Assembly: GCA_028753945.1 (NCBI GenBank)
Contig: JAPNXP010000001.1
Coordinates: 1,364,001-1,428,000 of the forward strand
Direction: 5' to 3'
DNA: 64,000 nucleotides
Origin: Hexactinellida sp. DTS-2022
Taxonomy: Eukaryota; Porifera; Hexactinellida
Positions 31,225 to 43,185 of this stretch are shown here, in pieces. The first letter of the stretch is position 1. Each line of letters opens with the position of its first letter. A program made the translations under genes and the position numbers. The notes under the pieces are model-generated. The model was not told the origin of the DNA. It ran no database searches and worked only from the letters and a program-made list of their open reading frames with translations.

Positions 31225-34200
31225 ATGTCAGTGATGAACCCATCCTGCGATTTCCATCACCTGGAGACTTCAGTCACCTTGCCCTTGCTTTCCCCTACGG
31301 TCACGCCTTCCCACGAAGACTCGGATCCGTACCACGAGCTCTCCCTGCGTCCCTCGCAGCCCCCCACTGAGATCGACCTGGGAACAGCTCGCTTGCGAGA
31401 GATCAAGTCCTGCAAACTCAACATTTTCAACGATAATAATGATTTCCTGTCCGCTGTACTGAACACCATGGACTCTCCTGTCCAGATAGATATTCTCAGA
31501 CTCCCCATTACTGATACCAAGTCCACCTCGCCCGCCTCTCGAGATGTCCTCGTGCTGCACTTGCCTCCCAAGTCCTCCGCTCTCCTCAGAATCAGCTGGT
31601 CCCCCCTCACCCCGGGCGACCTCAACATTTCGCTTTTGTTCAAGTGCAACAACGAGTTCACTTCAGCAGTGGCCGTCTATGGCAAAGTGGAAGTTGCTCC
31701 TAAAAAGTCGCAGAGGGTCCTATTTGGGGACACACAAACTTCCTCAGTTAAGCAGTCGGTATTTCGCGCCCCTCTCAGCACGCTGACGCTCAACTCTCCT
31801 CTCTTGGACAAGCGCATGCTCCCGCCTAAGCGCCACACCCTCATAACAGCCGGCCCCTCCAACACCTCCCTGGACGTGGAGGATAGCGTCCTGTCGCTCC
31901 CCTCGCGCTCCTTCGTAGCCTCCACTCCCACGGAGCGCCACGCGACCCGACCACTTGCCCCCCTCGCCGAGCCCTCCGCCATCCAGAGCCTCCCGCCCCG
32001 CCCGGACGCGGGGGAGCGGTCGCTGACCTTCTCCCGTCTCGGGCCCGGCGCGGTGGAGCGGTCGCTGACCTTCTCCCGTCTCGGCCCCGGCGCGGGCTCC
32101 TTCGACACCCAGTGGGCCGACAAACAGACGCGCGCGTTCAGCCACTGGCTCAACTTCGTGCTCGCCCCGCCGGACTCTTTGAACTTCGCTTCTCTCCAAC
32201 CCGACAGCTCCCCCACCGGCCAGAGGGCCTCTATAAACCTGACCTACTCCCTCAGCTGTCCCCCCGACCCCCCTGAGACCGGATGCTCGCTCACGCAGAG
32301 GAAGTACCTCTACAGACTCCGCGCGGGCATGCAGGCCCTCTACGCCGGCGCGGAATTCGCAGGCACGCTCTACCTGCTGCACTCGGAGATCGAGAAGTCG
32401 CGCCTCCGCATCCGGCCCGAGAGACCCGTCTGGAAAGACGTGGGTCTCAAGGAGGACCTGCTGCGCACCCTCCTGTGCTACCACCCGCTCTGGCTCAGGC
32501 TCGGAGTGGAGGCAGTGTTCGGCTGTCCCGTCCCGGTCTCGCACGAAATGGACTCGAGGATGATTCGCAAATTCTTGAATCAAAACCTGTTCAGCTCCAC
32601 AGCGATCTCTTCCAAGTTTTCTCACAGAAAAGTGCCTGGGCTTTTTACCAAGGGACACGACCAAGTTGTCAGCAAACACATCCTATTAAAGTACTTTTCC
32701 CTCGTTTTGTTGCTGGACATTGCTAAGGATCGTAAGCTGATAGAGCACGACCCTTGTCTCTTCAACAAGAACTCCCGCATAAAGTCTTCTCGCGAGATGC
32801 TGCTCTACTTCTCCAGCAGTTTCCTACAGGGAGAGGGTGACGTCACCAAACACCTCGGCAACATAGGATACAGGGTCTCGCATAAGCAGACCTTCCTTGA
32901 CCAGTTCGACTATAAAGTACAGAACTTGGCCGTTGACCTGAGAGACGGGATTCGCCTGTCTCGCCTGCTCGAGCTGTTGACTCAGGACTGGGGCTTGTCG
33001 CAAAAGCTTCGCGTTCCAGCTACGAGCATGAATCCCAGACTGGCTAACAACAAGCTCATCCTAGACAAGCTGAAAGGGATCACGCAGTTCGACTTCAATA
33101 TCTCCAGCAGGGACATTTCTATCGGACACAAGGAGAAGACGCTCTCCCTCATCTGGGTGCTCATCTTTCATTTCCGCGTCGCCATCAAGTTGGACAGTGC
33201 AATGCTCCGAAAGGAAATCGCGTATATTCGCGCGAATAAGCGTGATTTCCATTCGAAACATTCTATACGAGAAAATAGCTTTCCTATCAAGCTAAGTGGC
33301 AACGATGGCCGCGATCAGTTCAGTACCGATACTCTCGAGCTGCTCCTGGAGTGGAGCAGTGTCATCTGTGGGCTGTTCGGCCTCTGCGTGACGGACTTCA
33401 CTTCCAGCTTCGCGGACGGACGTGCGCTCTGCTACATCCTGCACTACTACCACCCGGCCCTCCTCTCCAGACACTTCATCTGCGAGGACCCAGTTTCCAA
33501 CCTGGAGGAGTTCTCCAGCAAGCTCTCCTCCCTCGGGGGGATCCCGGCCCTCCCGCCGGCCTCCGACTTCTTCCAGACGGGACCCAACGAGAAGGTCGTC
33601 ATCATGTACCTGGCGTATCTGTGCGGCCAGCAGCTGGAGCTCTCCGCGGAGATCCGCGCGGCGACTGTGATACAGCGGGCCTACAGACGCCACACCTACA
33701 GGACGCACCAGAGCCTGCTGGAGCAGTCCTCCTACGACTCGCAGCTGTCCGAGTTCCGCACTCAGAGAGAGGCGGCTATCGCGATACAGAGCGTGTACAG
33801 AGGTGCTATCGCCAGGAGGGAAGCCAGCCGCAGGAGGGAGAGCAGAACTCGCGGCATTGCCCAGAGGCTCACAGCTGTTCTCGCGATTCAGAGCTGGTAC
33901 AGAGGCGCTATCGCCAGGAGGGAAGCCAGCCGCAGGAGGGAGAGCAGAACTCGCGGCACTGCCCAGAGGCTCACAGCTGCTCTCGCGATTCAGAGATTCT
34001 ATAGGAAGTGGTGTTCTCACAAACTCACTCTCTCGACCAGAAGGAGCTACCTCTCTCTCAAAAGAATTGTTATTCTAATTCAGCAGACCCATAGAAGACG
34101 GAATTATGCTCACAACGTCTCAATAACGGCAAATTCGCAGATTAATCGCACAGCTGTTACTCTCCAATCAATCTACCGCGGCTCTAGGGTCCGTAGAGAC

Positions 34201-36351
34201 CTCGCTATCAGCTGTGAATACAATAGAGCCAACGCCTCTAAGCTGCAAGAGAGAACGCGTTCTATAATCACCATACAGAGATGCTATAGGAAGTGGTCTT
34301 CTCACAGAATCGCATTTTCGACCAGAAGGAATTACCTCTCCCTCAAAAGAATAGTTATTCTAACTCAGCAGAGCTATAGAAGACGGAGATTAGAGAAGCA
34401 ACATAATCGTGCTGTCTGCGTATCAATAACCGCAAGCTTGGTTCAAGATATTCTGTTCAGATCCTGCTGTACAGTAAATAGGGAGATTAACCGCACAGCT
34501 GTTGCCCTCCAATCAATCTACCGCGGCTCTAGGGCCCGTAGAGACCTCGCTATCCTCAGATGTGAATGCAACAAGGATTATATTCAAACTCTATCTAACT
34601 ACACTGTTGCTACTGCTCTTGATAGCGCCAGCACTTCTCTGCTGCGAGAGAGAACGCGTTCTACAATCAGCATACAGAGATGCTATAGGAAGTGGTCCTC
34701 TCTCAGACTCGCCCTGTCTGTCAGGGGAAACTACATTTCTCTCAAATATATCGTTATTACGGTGCAACGCGCGTTCAGAAGATACAGTCTTAGGAAGAGA
34801 CACCACTCATCTCTAGTTGAGTCGACTGCTGGTGCCTTGGTGCTCGGCTCTCTCATTCGAGCCTGCGCGCTAATCAACGAAGAAACTGCGAAATCAGCCA
34901 TCGCAATACAGTCTCTATACCGGGGACTGAAGACTCGTAGAGAATTGAAACTCCTTTCCCAACAAGAGAACGAGAGACGCATCCAAACATATTCCTGTTG
35001 CCTTGTTAGAAATATAATTATCAGTTCCAGCGCTAAGCTGCGGTCCCAGAGGCTCACTTCAGCTCTTACGATTCAAAGGTGTTATAACAAGTGGTGTTCC
35101 AACAAACTTGCCTTGTATGACAGGACTAACTACCTATTCTTCAGACGCAATGTGATCTCTCTTCAGCGGGCTGTCAGGAAATATCTCGCGACAAAGAAAC
35201 TAACTTTAGCAGCTATTACAACGCAGTCAGCTTACAGGGGAGCCAGGGCTCGTAGAGAGTTTGCGCTGCTTCGACAAGAACGAGCGCTACTAGTCCTCTC
35301 ACGCGATATTGTCGCTGGAGTGTGTACCGCCGTGACTGCTCTCTCGCAGGACACCCTCCTGTCGACTCTCGCTATCCAGCAGTGCTACCGGAGATGGGCT
35401 GTCAACAGACAAGCCGCTGCAATAAGGGGTGGCTACGTTGCTTTGAAGAGAATTGTTATTTCAGTGCAGCGCGCTTTCCGGAAGCGTCGTCAAGATAAAC
35501 TAAAGAGCCGTGAACAGGCAGCAGTTAGTATACAAGCTTGGTGGCGATCTTCTGTTGCTCGTAACAGCTTCATTTCCCAAAAGCAAGCTGCTACTCGCAT
35601 ACAGCGCATGTTCCGTACCAGTCCGGCTTATCTGCTAAGCCGTCAGTTGGAGGCTGAGAGGAGTGCCGCTATCACTATACAGAGTTTCTATAGAGGCTAC
35701 TATGTACGTAGAGACATGCAAAGCTCCTTGCTGGGAATCAAACGTAGATTATCCGATGCTACCAAATCAGCTGACACCTGCAACCAGCTGAAGAACAAGA
35801 TTCCTAAGTACATGGACATTCTCCTCAACTCTCGATCTCTGGCCCATAAGTACGACATACTGGACAACCTCAGGACCGCTGTCTACGTTTCTGAGTCTTG
35901 TGCGATTCGCGTGCGACGAGAAGGCCTCCATATTCTGTACATGTTGATCGACAACCACGTGAGGTCGCCCTCTATAATGCAGCGCGTCGAGAAGGCAGCC
36001 GCTGTCCTCCTCCAGCTGACAAAGTGGCCCTCCATCTCAACCGACATATTTATCAATGGCCATAGCGTTCCCATCATCACGAACCTACTTCAAAAGATAC
36101 ACACATCCCAACCCAGTACTGTACGCGTTCTCTGTCACCTTCTAATCGCGTTTTGCAAACACCCTGATCAACTCGCGACTATTCACACCCGCCACCACTT
36201 CTCCATCCGGAAGATTCGCAAGGTGTTAGTTATTCTAAAGAGGCGGTACTTCATCGGGGCTAACCGGATGCTGGGCAGGGCGAGGAGGGACCTTGGTCAG
36301 TCCATCTACGAATTAGAAAGGGTATTAGCTAACTTCCGTTATGTCACTTAA
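31225..36351 (+). CDS. ASPM: Abnormal spindle-like protein (ASPM/Asp), single exon
   Basis: 1,708 residues in one exon. The frame is open back to 31162 without an ATG; the first ATG (MSVMNPSCDF) is taken as start. Domains in order: ASH (ASPM-SPD2-Hydin) beta domain at ~30-155; ASPM-specific region with FSHWLNFVLAPPDS and the KYLYRLRAGMQALYAGAE stretch; calponin-homology domain 1 at ~550-660 (VDLRDGIRLSRLLELL) and 2 at ~700-805 (DTLELLLEWSSVI, FADGRALCYIL); about 20 IQ motifs at ~812-1503 (e.g. AATVIQRAYRRHTYR, SIITIQRCYRKWSSHR, AAITIQSFYRGYYVRRD); C-terminal armadillo-like region to 1708. It binds microtubule minus ends and calmodulin at spindle poles. IQ number is close to fly Asp and far below the ~80 of human ASPM. 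A 102-bp internal tandem duplication lies at ~33790-33990. Confidence 0.95.
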   Translation: MSVMNPSCDFHHLETSVTLPLLSPTVTPSHEDSDPYHELSLRPSQPPTEIDLGTARLREIKSCKLNIFNDNNDFLSAVLNTMDSPVQIDILRLPITDTKSTSPASRDVLVLHLPPKSSALLRISWSPLTPGDLNISLLFKCNNEFTSAVAVYGKVEVAPKKSQRVLFGDTQTSSVKQSVFRAPLSTLTLNSPLLDKRMLPPKRHTLITAGPSNTSLDVEDSVLSLPSRSFVASTPTERHATRPLAPLAEPSAIQSLPPRPDAGERSLTFSRLGPGAVERSLTFSRLGPGAGSFDTQWADKQTRAFSHWLNFVLAPPDSLNFASLQPDSSPTGQRASINLTYSLSCPPDPPETGCSLTQRKYLYRLRAGMQALYAGAEFAGTLYLLHSEIEKSRLRIRPERPVWKDVGLKEDLLRTLLCYHPLWLRLGVEAVFGCPVPVSHEMDSRMIRKFLNQNLFSSTAISSKFSHRKVPGLFTKGHDQVVSKHILLKYFSLVLLLDIAKDRKLIEHDPCLFNKNSRIKSSREMLLYFSSSFLQGEGDVTKHLGNIGYRVSHKQTFLDQFDYKVQNLAVDLRDGIRLSRLLELLTQDWGLSQKLRVPATSMNPRLANNKLILDKLKGITQFDFNISSRDISIGHKEKTLSLIWVLIFHFRVAIKLDSAMLRKEIAYIRANKRDFHSKHSIRENSFPIKLSGNDGRDQFSTDTLELLLEWSSVICGLFGLCVTDFTSSFADGRALCYILHYYHPALLSRHFICEDPVSNLEEFSSKLSSLGGIPALPPASDFFQTGPNEKVVIMYLAYLCGQQLELSAEIRAATVIQRAYRRHTYRTHQSLLEQSSYDSQLSEFRTQREAAIAIQSVYRGAIARREASRRRESRTRGIAQRLTAVLAIQSWYRGAIARREASRRRESRTRGTAQRLTAALAIQRFYRKWCSHKLTLSTRRSYLSLKRIVILIQQTHRRRNYAHNVSITANSQINRTAVTLQSIYRGSRVRRDLAISCEYNRANASKLQERTRSIITIQRCYRKWSSHRIAFSTRRNYLSLKRIVILTQQSYRRRRLEKQHNRAVCVSITASLVQDILFRSCCTVNREINRTAVALQSIYRGSRARRDLAILRCECNKDYIQTLSNYTVATALDSASTSLLRERTRSTISIQRCYRKWSSLRLALSVRGNYISLKYIVITVQRAFRRYSLRKRHHSSLVESTAGALVLGSLIRACALINEETAKSAIAIQSLYRGLKTRRELKLLSQQENERRIQTYSCCLVRNIIISSSAKLRSQRLTSALTIQRCYNKWCSNKLALYDRTNYLFFRRNVISLQRAVRKYLATKKLTLAAITTQSAYRGARARREFALLRQERALLVLSRDIVAGVCTAVTALSQDTLLSTLAIQQCYRRWAVNRQAAAIRGGYVALKRIVISVQRAFRKRRQDKLKSREQAAVSIQAWWRSSVARNSFISQKQAATRIQRMFRTSPAYLLSRQLEAERSAAITIQSFYRGYYVRRDMQSSLLGIKRRLSDATKSADTCNQLKNKIPKYMDILLNSRSLAHKYDILDNLRTAVYVSESCAIRVRREGLHILYMLIDNHVRSPSIMQRVEKAAAVLLQLTKWPSISTDIFINGHSVPIITNLLQKIHTSQPSTVRVLCHLLIAFCKHPDQLATIHTRHHFSIRKIRKVLVILKRRYFIGANRMLGRARRDLGQSIYELERVLANFRYVT
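33790..33993 (+). repeat. Recent 102-bp tandem duplication inside the ASPM IQ region
   Basis: GCTATCGCCAGGAGGGAAGC occurs at 33805 and again at 33907, and the following ~80 bases are almost identical (differences such as GGCATT/GGCACT and GCTGTT/GCTGCT). Each copy encodes one IQ unit of 34 residues beginning at the IQS(V/W)YRGAIARREA stretch. Confidence 0.92.
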
Positions 36352-37414
36352 TTCTTGGTAGATTATTCACCGCACTTTTGAGGTTTCTTAAATTATTATT
36401 ATTCTCATTGCTCCTGTCGAATTTTCCTTTTACTGATCAATAATGTGTGTTCTAAGGGGGGCGCACACAATTCTAGGGGGCCTGTTGATACTGTCATTTT
36501 TGAACCACGAAAAACCGATGATGTAAAATAGTTATTACATAAACCAGTACGTATTCACTATTTACTATTTTGGAGAAAAATAGCCGAAACAGTACAATAG
36601 GAAGGAGTACATATATATACTAGAGCACTGCGCGGGGCAGATTGCGGGTTCTTGCGGGTCAAAGGATCAGAATATTTGCGGGGCGGGGCGGGTTAGCGCC
36701 AGTGTTCTCGCTAAGCCTCGTTTGGGGGCGCAGTGCCCACCTATTGTAACAATGTCTCCTCTATAGTTCCTAAACATAATTAATGATGACCTTAAGATGG
36801 CAGAAGTCTTGCGATCGAACGAATTGTATGGTAAAATTATTTCGTATCTCGTATAATAAACTCGGAACTCGCTCTTCAAATTTCCGCCCAAAAACGTTTG
36901 CCGTCTTCCTTATTCCTTAAGGATTAAATATTTTGTGCACCGAGTGTTTATACCCTATTATATAATCCTGGCGAGAATACTGGTCATCTCGGGTTGGGCG
37001 CGGGATAATTATTGTGAGTTAGGTGCGGGCTATTAATGGGGGTTCATTTGACTAAGCAGTCGGTTTTCGGGCGGGGGGGCTTCAATCACCAATGGATGCG
37101 GGGCGGGTCGCGACCCGCATATGACCCTCGCAGAGGTCTTACATATACATTGTTAATGAATTATTCAAATACCAGGAAATTCGTTGATGTCCCTTCCATT
37201 AAAGGTTACATTAAAGGAAAACTATATTATTCATGTAGACATTGTAGTATACTATTGTTATAGTTGAGTATACTCATTTTAGTTCAACAAGGTTGGGATC
37301 TCCAAACCTAGATAGCATTAATTAATTAATTAACTAAACTAGACTGAAGTAGTTATACGTAGTGGGAATTATTGAGTCAACTATTTTGTACGAAGAACAT
37401 GCTCGCGCTAAACA
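36352..37414. other. Intergenic region with a probable hAT-like MITE
   Basis: The span about 36621-37137 has G/C-rich ends (TAGAGCACTGCGCGGGGC at left; GGGTCGCGACCCGC with ACCCTCGCAGAGGTCT at right) that are imperfect inverted partners, with an AT-rich middle. The open frames here are not credible genes. No other feature is visible before ABITRAM. Confidence 0.45.
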
Positions 37415-37963
37415 ATGACAGAGTTTGAAGTTCCAAATCGATCAGCTGATGTGTTTAGCTACCCCACCCCTCTCGAGCGTTACTACTCGCTCTACCAGTC
37501 GCACTTCTCGGTAGACGAGAGCGGCGTGTGTCATCCTAACTTCTACGTTCTGCAACACTCGAATAACGTGTGTGTCGTGTGTCTCGGGTCCGGGCATCCG
37601 CTCAGGAGGGAGTCTGGGCGTTTGGTCGTTTCAGAGGTCGACTGTCAGGTTTCCAGGAGAACTGACCGCGCTTCCAATCGGGCCCAGGGCAAGAGCAAGC
37701 GGGGAGCTCAGCGACTGAGTCCCTCCTCCGTTCTCTGCTACCTCTGCTGCGAGAACGGAGAGAGGTTTCCCGTCTATAGCTGTATCGAAGGAAACCTTAT
37801 TGAAGTAAATGATTTGATTATTCAGGAACCACAACTGATAATGTCTCGGCCACTTGATGAAGGACATATCGCTGTTATTATGCCAGTGTTCCATGAGCGA
37901 AGCAAGGTTTGCAGAAATACTCTCCTGAAGAGAGATAGAATCAAGGCCAATACTGCCGATTGA
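37415..37963 (+). CDS. ABITRAM: ABITRAM / FAM206 (Simiate) family protein
   Basis: Intronless, 182 residues, the same length as human ABITRAM (181). Diagnostic strings: ERYYSLYQSHF near the N-terminus (family DRYFxxWYKxD), YVLQHSNNVCVVCL (family ILQHSNRICVITL), GKSKRGAQ (GKFKRGAQ), CYLCCENGE (CKICCSDGE), SCIEGNLIEVN (SCVRGRLMEVN) and EGHIAVIMPVF (EGYIAVVLPKF). The protein has a glycine-cleavage H/biotinyl-like fold and in mammals regulates actin and transcription; here function is inferred by family. The ATG is the first in frame. The first 15 residues are not conserved. No sign of damage. Confidence 0.9.
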   Translation: MTEFEVPNRSADVFSYPTPLERYYSLYQSHFSVDESGVCHPNFYVLQHSNNVCVVCLGSGHPLRRESGRLVVSEVDCQVSRRTDRASNRAQGKSKRGAQRLSPSSVLCYLCCENGERFPVYSCIEGNLIEVNDLIIQEPQLIMSRPLDEGHIAVIMPVFHERSKVCRNTLLKRDRIKANTAD

Positions 37964-39037
37964 ATTATAATCGCTTATTTGCCTGGATAAATCTCGGACA
38001 AAGAATATCTTACTTGTTTCTGTATCTGTACTACAAATTAAAACTTTTAACTTTATCATTAATTACAATATTCTTATTTGTCTAGACAGAATACCTAGCA
38101 TTTTTAATTAACTAAGAATTATCAGCTGCTAGTTGTTCCTGTGAAACTACCAAACGGACTTGGGTCCAATCTTGGAAGTGTTTCTACAGCATAGAATAGA
38201 CCCACTTAATAAGAACCAGGACTTCAGTGGGGGAGATAACTAATTTTGAGCTCAAATCCAAATACTGAAATGAGAACTAACGAATACGTACTCTGTCAAT
38301 CGCTCACAAATAATTACCTTTTTTTCAAACACATTTACTGTTTAGTAGTAACTAGTCAATTGCCCGTCGCTTTGCTGATGTAATATGGAAATATTTTCAT
38401 GATACATTTGATATGGATATTATATAGCGGGAATATATACTAAGAGGTGGCTATGTACAGATTACTGATAATTTATATATATCAGTCATTATAGCAAGCC
38501 CCACCTACAAAACTTCTTTGTATACTACATTTCGGGTGTATTTTACATTAGCTTTCCTTGGTGTCGTTTACGCTCTGCTGTATCCTTATATTCGTTTTGT
38601 TCTATTACAAATCGAACGTTGTCCGATCACCTATTCTTGACGCTGCAACATAAGGATATCAATTGATAGCTTCAGGATCAAGGCGTCTCCGTTTCTGAGT
38701 ATTTCTATTGGAGGCATTATCAGCTGCACGAACTTCGGGATTAAGCAGTGTTTTTCTTTTCAACATTTTATTGCGCCATAAACGCTTTTTGCGCCATAAA
38801 CGCTTTATGGCACACATTGCCTTAGGTCTATGTGGTATTTTCGATCGATAAACTGTTTGTTGAAATTTGATTTATATATGGATTTCCCACGATTTGGGAT
38901 TTTGAGATTAGTGGTTTTCCTCGATTTTAATTGCTAAAAACCTTAATACGAATTACAGATAAGATGAACAAATTTCTACGCTCTAACGTTCGTACTAACG
39001 AAAGTTTACTGTAAAGTATTTGTAAACTAATGAATTA
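37964..39037. other. Intergenic region before the repeat array
   Basis: No gene. It contains a direct duplication of TTTTTGCGCCATAAACGC near 38770-38800 and a pogo-like right end (GTTCGTACTAACGAAAG then TTTACTG, ~38988-39012) without a clear partner. Confidence 0.55.
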
Positions 39038-39039
39038 TT

Positions 39040-39300
39040 ACTGTGCCGACTATACTATAGTATAGTGGCCCAGTATTGGAATCACTGCCTTTATTATTTT
39101 TATTATTATTTTTACTGTGCCGACTATACTATAGTATAGTGGCCCAGTATTGGAATCACTGCCTTTATTATTATTTTTACTGTGCCGACTATACTATAGT
39201 ATAGTGGCCCAGTATTGGAATCACTGCCTTTATTATTATTACTGTGCCGACTATACTATAGTATAGTGGCCCAGTTCTAATCTTACTGCCTTTATTTTTA
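39040..39300 (+). repeat. Cluster of four 35-bp palindromic repeats
   Basis: Copies start at 39040, 39114, 39179 and 39241, each followed by AATCACTGCCTTTATTATT or similar. The core is the perfect palindrome CTATACTATAGTATAG, extended outward by ACTGTGCC and GGCCCAGT to about 35 bp. Seven more copies start at 41004, 41120, 43331, 43395, 43457, 43517 and 43582; a diverged one is at 9839. Confidence 0.92.
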
Positions 39301-40027
39301 TTTTTATTATTTTTATTTCTCCGTAGCAGGTGCCCTGGCCACACCTATATACATAGAGGGCTAAAACTTGGAATGTTGGTTCGGAGTCGACGTCTGATTT
39401 GCACCTGGGGTTACAATTTTTTATTGACAAATTTTTGACACATCTTTAACACCTTTCAAAATTTGTTTTGTCCTTAACTCAAAATATGTTCTACTAAACC
39501 CCCAAACTTTATTTTATATTTGGATTCACCTTAAAATTCTGCGTCTGATGGGTGAAGAAAATTTTCAATAAATTATTTAATTTCTGCCATAAATGGGGGT
39601 TGAAATTTCTTTGTTTACTCACACTTCTATTTTAGTAAACTGTGAAATCTAATTCCATTGTTTCAACTTGTAATAATTATATTGATTTAACTTGTTAAAT
39701 CCTACTATACTCTAGTGATTCAACTTGCGATAATTATATTGATTTAACTTATAAATTCCAGCTGGCTTCTATTTAATTTACCATACAACGGATTAAATAA
39801 AATAATATAATATAAGGAATTTGTTGACTTAATTCAACCCAACCGTGGATAACAATGCTAATATAAATAACTAATAATATAATTTATTATCAATACATAA
39901 TGAATGAATGGCATTAAACTCAAGATGGTTTATGATAGAAACAAACTTCAAATTCAACAATCGTTCCTTGTGACTCCGACCACTTAACAAATGGTTCTTC
40001 ACACCTTGGGCGTTGATGACTTGGCGA

Positions 40028-40153
40028 AAAAAATCCAAAATTGCAGCCTGCGCCCGACAGCATGTTCCTTTGGAGGCACTATCAATAAACAACACAAAAA
40101 TATAGTGCCACCAAAGGAACATGCGTCGGCACAGGCTGCGATTTTGGATTTTT
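40028..40153. repeat. Hairpin of array unit 1
   Basis: Arms AAATCCAAAATTGCAGCCTG...CTTTGGAGGCACTAT and ATAGTGCCACCAAAG...ATTTTGGATTT, about 50 bp of stem, with a loop of ~20 nt (AATAAACAACAC). Confidence 0.9.
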
Positions 40154-40870
40154 TTTTTTTTTTTTTCTCCGTAGACGGTGCCCTGGCCAGAGCTTTATAG
40201 TTGATGGGCTGAAACTTGGCATGTAGGTGCGTATAGACCGTCTAATTTGCACCTGGGGTTACGATTTTTGATTAACGAATTTTTGACACATCTTTAACAC
40301 CTTTCAAAATTTGTCTGGTCAATAACTCAAAATATGTTTTACTAAACCCCCAAATTTTATTTCACATTTGGATTCACCATAAAATTCTGCGTCTGATGGG
40401 AGAGGAATATTTTCAAAAATATGTTTAATTTCTGCCATAAATGGGGGTTGAAATTTCTTTGTTTACTCACACTTCAGTTTCAGTATAACTGTTAAATCTA
40501 ATTCCATTGTTTCAACTTGTAATAATTATATTGATTTAACTTGTTAAATCTTACTCTATTGATTCAACTTGCGATAATTAAATTGATTTAACTTATAAAT
40601 TACAGCTGGCTTCTATTTAATTTACCATACAATGTATTAAATAAAATAATATAATATAAGGAATTTGTTGACTTAATTCAACTCAACCGTGGATAACAAT
40701 GCTAATATAAATAACTAATAATATAATTTATTATCAATACATAATGAATGAATGGCATCAAACTCAAGATGGTTTAAGAAAGAAACAAACTTCAAATTTA
40801 TCTACCGTTCCTTGTGACTCGGACCAATTAACAAATGCTTCTTCACACCTTGGGCGTTGATGACTTGGCG

Positions 40871-40999
40871 AAAAAAAATCCAAAATTGCAGCCTGCGCCG
40901 ACAGCATGTTCCTTTGGAGGCACTATCAATAAACAACCAACAAAATATAGTGCCACCAAAGGAACATGCGTCGGCACAGGGTGCAATTTTGGATTTTTT
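40871..40999. repeat. Hairpin of array unit 2
   Basis: Same design as unit 1; the right arm reads CAGGGTGC against left GCAGCC, one unpaired change. Confidence 0.9.
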
Positions 41000-41926
41000 T
41001 TTTACTGTGCCGACTATACTATAGTATAGTGGCCCAGTTCTAATCTTACTGCCTTTAATATTATTTTTTCTATTTTTCTCCGTAGACGGTGCCCTGGCCA
41101 GAGCTTTATAGTAATTTTTACTGTGCCGACTATACTATAGTATAGTGGCCCAGTATTGGAATCACTGCCTTTATTATTATTTTTATTATTTCTCCGTAGC
41201 AGGTGCCCTGGCCACACCTGTATACATTGAGTTCTGAAACTTGGCATGCAGGTGCAGAGTGACCGTCTAATTTGCACCTGGGGTTACGATTTTTGATCAA
41301 ATAATTTTAACACCTATTTAAACTAATTATGGCTCATAACATGAAATAATTAATATTGAGCTTGATAGAATTTACATATACGGATATAGAATTAATTTCT
41401 ACACCTTTTGCCAATTCACGAATGTTCAATTTAGCATAGCTTTGTGCCATAATTGGGGTGCCAATCTCCTGTGTTTCCTCACACTTGAGATTCAGTAAAA
41501 CTGTTAAATCTAATTCTATTGTTTCAACTTGTAATAATTATATTGAATCTAATTCTATTGTTTCAACTTGTAATAATTATATTGATTTAACTTGTTAAAT
41601 CCTACTCTAGTGATTCAACTTGCGATAATTATATTGATTTAACTTATAAATTCCAGCTGGCTTCTATTTAATTCTAGTATTACTATACAATGGGTTAAAT
41701 TAAATATATAATATAAGGAATTTGTTGACTCAACTCAACCAACCATGGATAACATTGCTAAAATACATAACTAATAATATAATATATTATCAATACATAA
41801 TGAAAGAATGGCATTAAACTCAAGATGGTTTATGATAGAAACAAACTTCAAATTTATCTACCCTTCCTTGTGACACGGACCAATTAAAAAATGGTTCTTC
41901 ACACCTTGGGCGTTGATGACTTTGGG

Positions 41927-42055
41927 AAAAAAAATCCAAAATTGCAGCCTGCGCCGACAGCATGTTCCTTTGGAGGCACTATCAATAAACCACCACCAAA
42001 ATATAGTGACACCAAATGAACATGCGTCGGCACAGGCTGCAATTTTGGATTTTTT
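41927..42055. repeat. Hairpin of array unit 3
   Basis: Same design; the right arm has ATAGTGACACCAAATGAAC, two unpaired changes. Confidence 0.9.
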
Positions 42056-42519
42056 CTCCGTAGACGGTGCCCTGGCAAGAGCTTTAGAGTTGATGGGCTT
42101 AAACTTGGCATGTAGGTGCGATAGGACCGTCTAATTTGCACCTGGGGTTACGATTTTTGATTAACAAATTTTTTACACATCTTTAACACCTTTCAAAATT
42201 TGTCTGGTCCATAACTCAAAAATTGTTTTACTAAACCCCCACATTTTATTTTATATTTGGATTCACCATAAAATTCTGCGTCTGATGGGAGAAGAAACCT
42301 TTCAATAAAGGGGTCAATTTCTGCCATAAATGGGGGTTGAAAATTTCTTTGTTTACTCACACTTCAATTTCAGTAAAGTGTTAAATCTAATTCCATTGTT
42401 TCAACTTGTAATAATTATATTGATTTAACTTGTTAAATCCTACTCTAGTGATTCAACTTGCGATAATTATATTGATTCAACTTATAAATTCCAGCTGGCT
42501 TCTATTTTGCAATTGAAAA

Positions 42520-43090
42520 TTAAGATTATATATTTCATAACAACGACATATTATGTGATTATATTTACTTCTGCGTGAATATAATTGCACTGTTAATATA
42601 CTGACGTAATTAATTATAAATAATTCAGTTTGTATTTAACTTATATAGAAGCTTCCAATTTGTATATTAGAGGTTATCGAGTGTGCGGAATTGAAATTTG
42701 ATAGATAAATTAATTAATTAATTATTTATGACAAAATAATTGAACTTAATAATTGTATGTTGACATTGAAATTGGTGTCATATTATAAATAATATTAATA
42801 ATTATTTATACTAATTAATTAAATATCATAAATCTCAGAGATCATAGAAGATAGAAACAAACTTTCAATATATCAATTGGTCCTTATGACACGTGCCACC
42901 TATACAAGTGGGTCTTGACACCTTGAGGTGATGATGACATCGTTAAAAAAATGTGTTTTTACAATTTTGTTAATTCGATATTTAAAATGGGTTAGTTAAT
43001 GTTGGTTGATGACCCAACACCCACTTAAAAAATGCTGAGTCATTACAGATTATATTCTACTGAAACTTGAATATCTCTTTAATGAAGTGA
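42520..43090. repeat. Second module within array unit 4
   Basis: A ~570-bp segment repeated at 44290-44890. Landmarks: GACATATTATGTGATTATAT, GGTTATCGAGTGTGCGGAAT, CCTTGAGGTGATGATGACAT, ATGACCCAACAC. Absent from the other units. Confidence 0.85.
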
Positions 43091-43185
43091 GCTGAATGGA
43101 AACTTCCACCACTCTAAAGGGTCGTTGCCTTCTGAAACACCTTTCTGAAATAATTTAACACCTTCATAGTGATGATGACATGGCG

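Noticed and set aside
31257-34020. Long antisense frames over ASPM (e.g. 31744-32679)
   Set aside because: GC-rich shadows of the sense gene without recognisable domains.
37036-37263. 75-codon frame after ASPM
   Set aside because: Crosses the right end of a probable hAT-like MITE; no domain.
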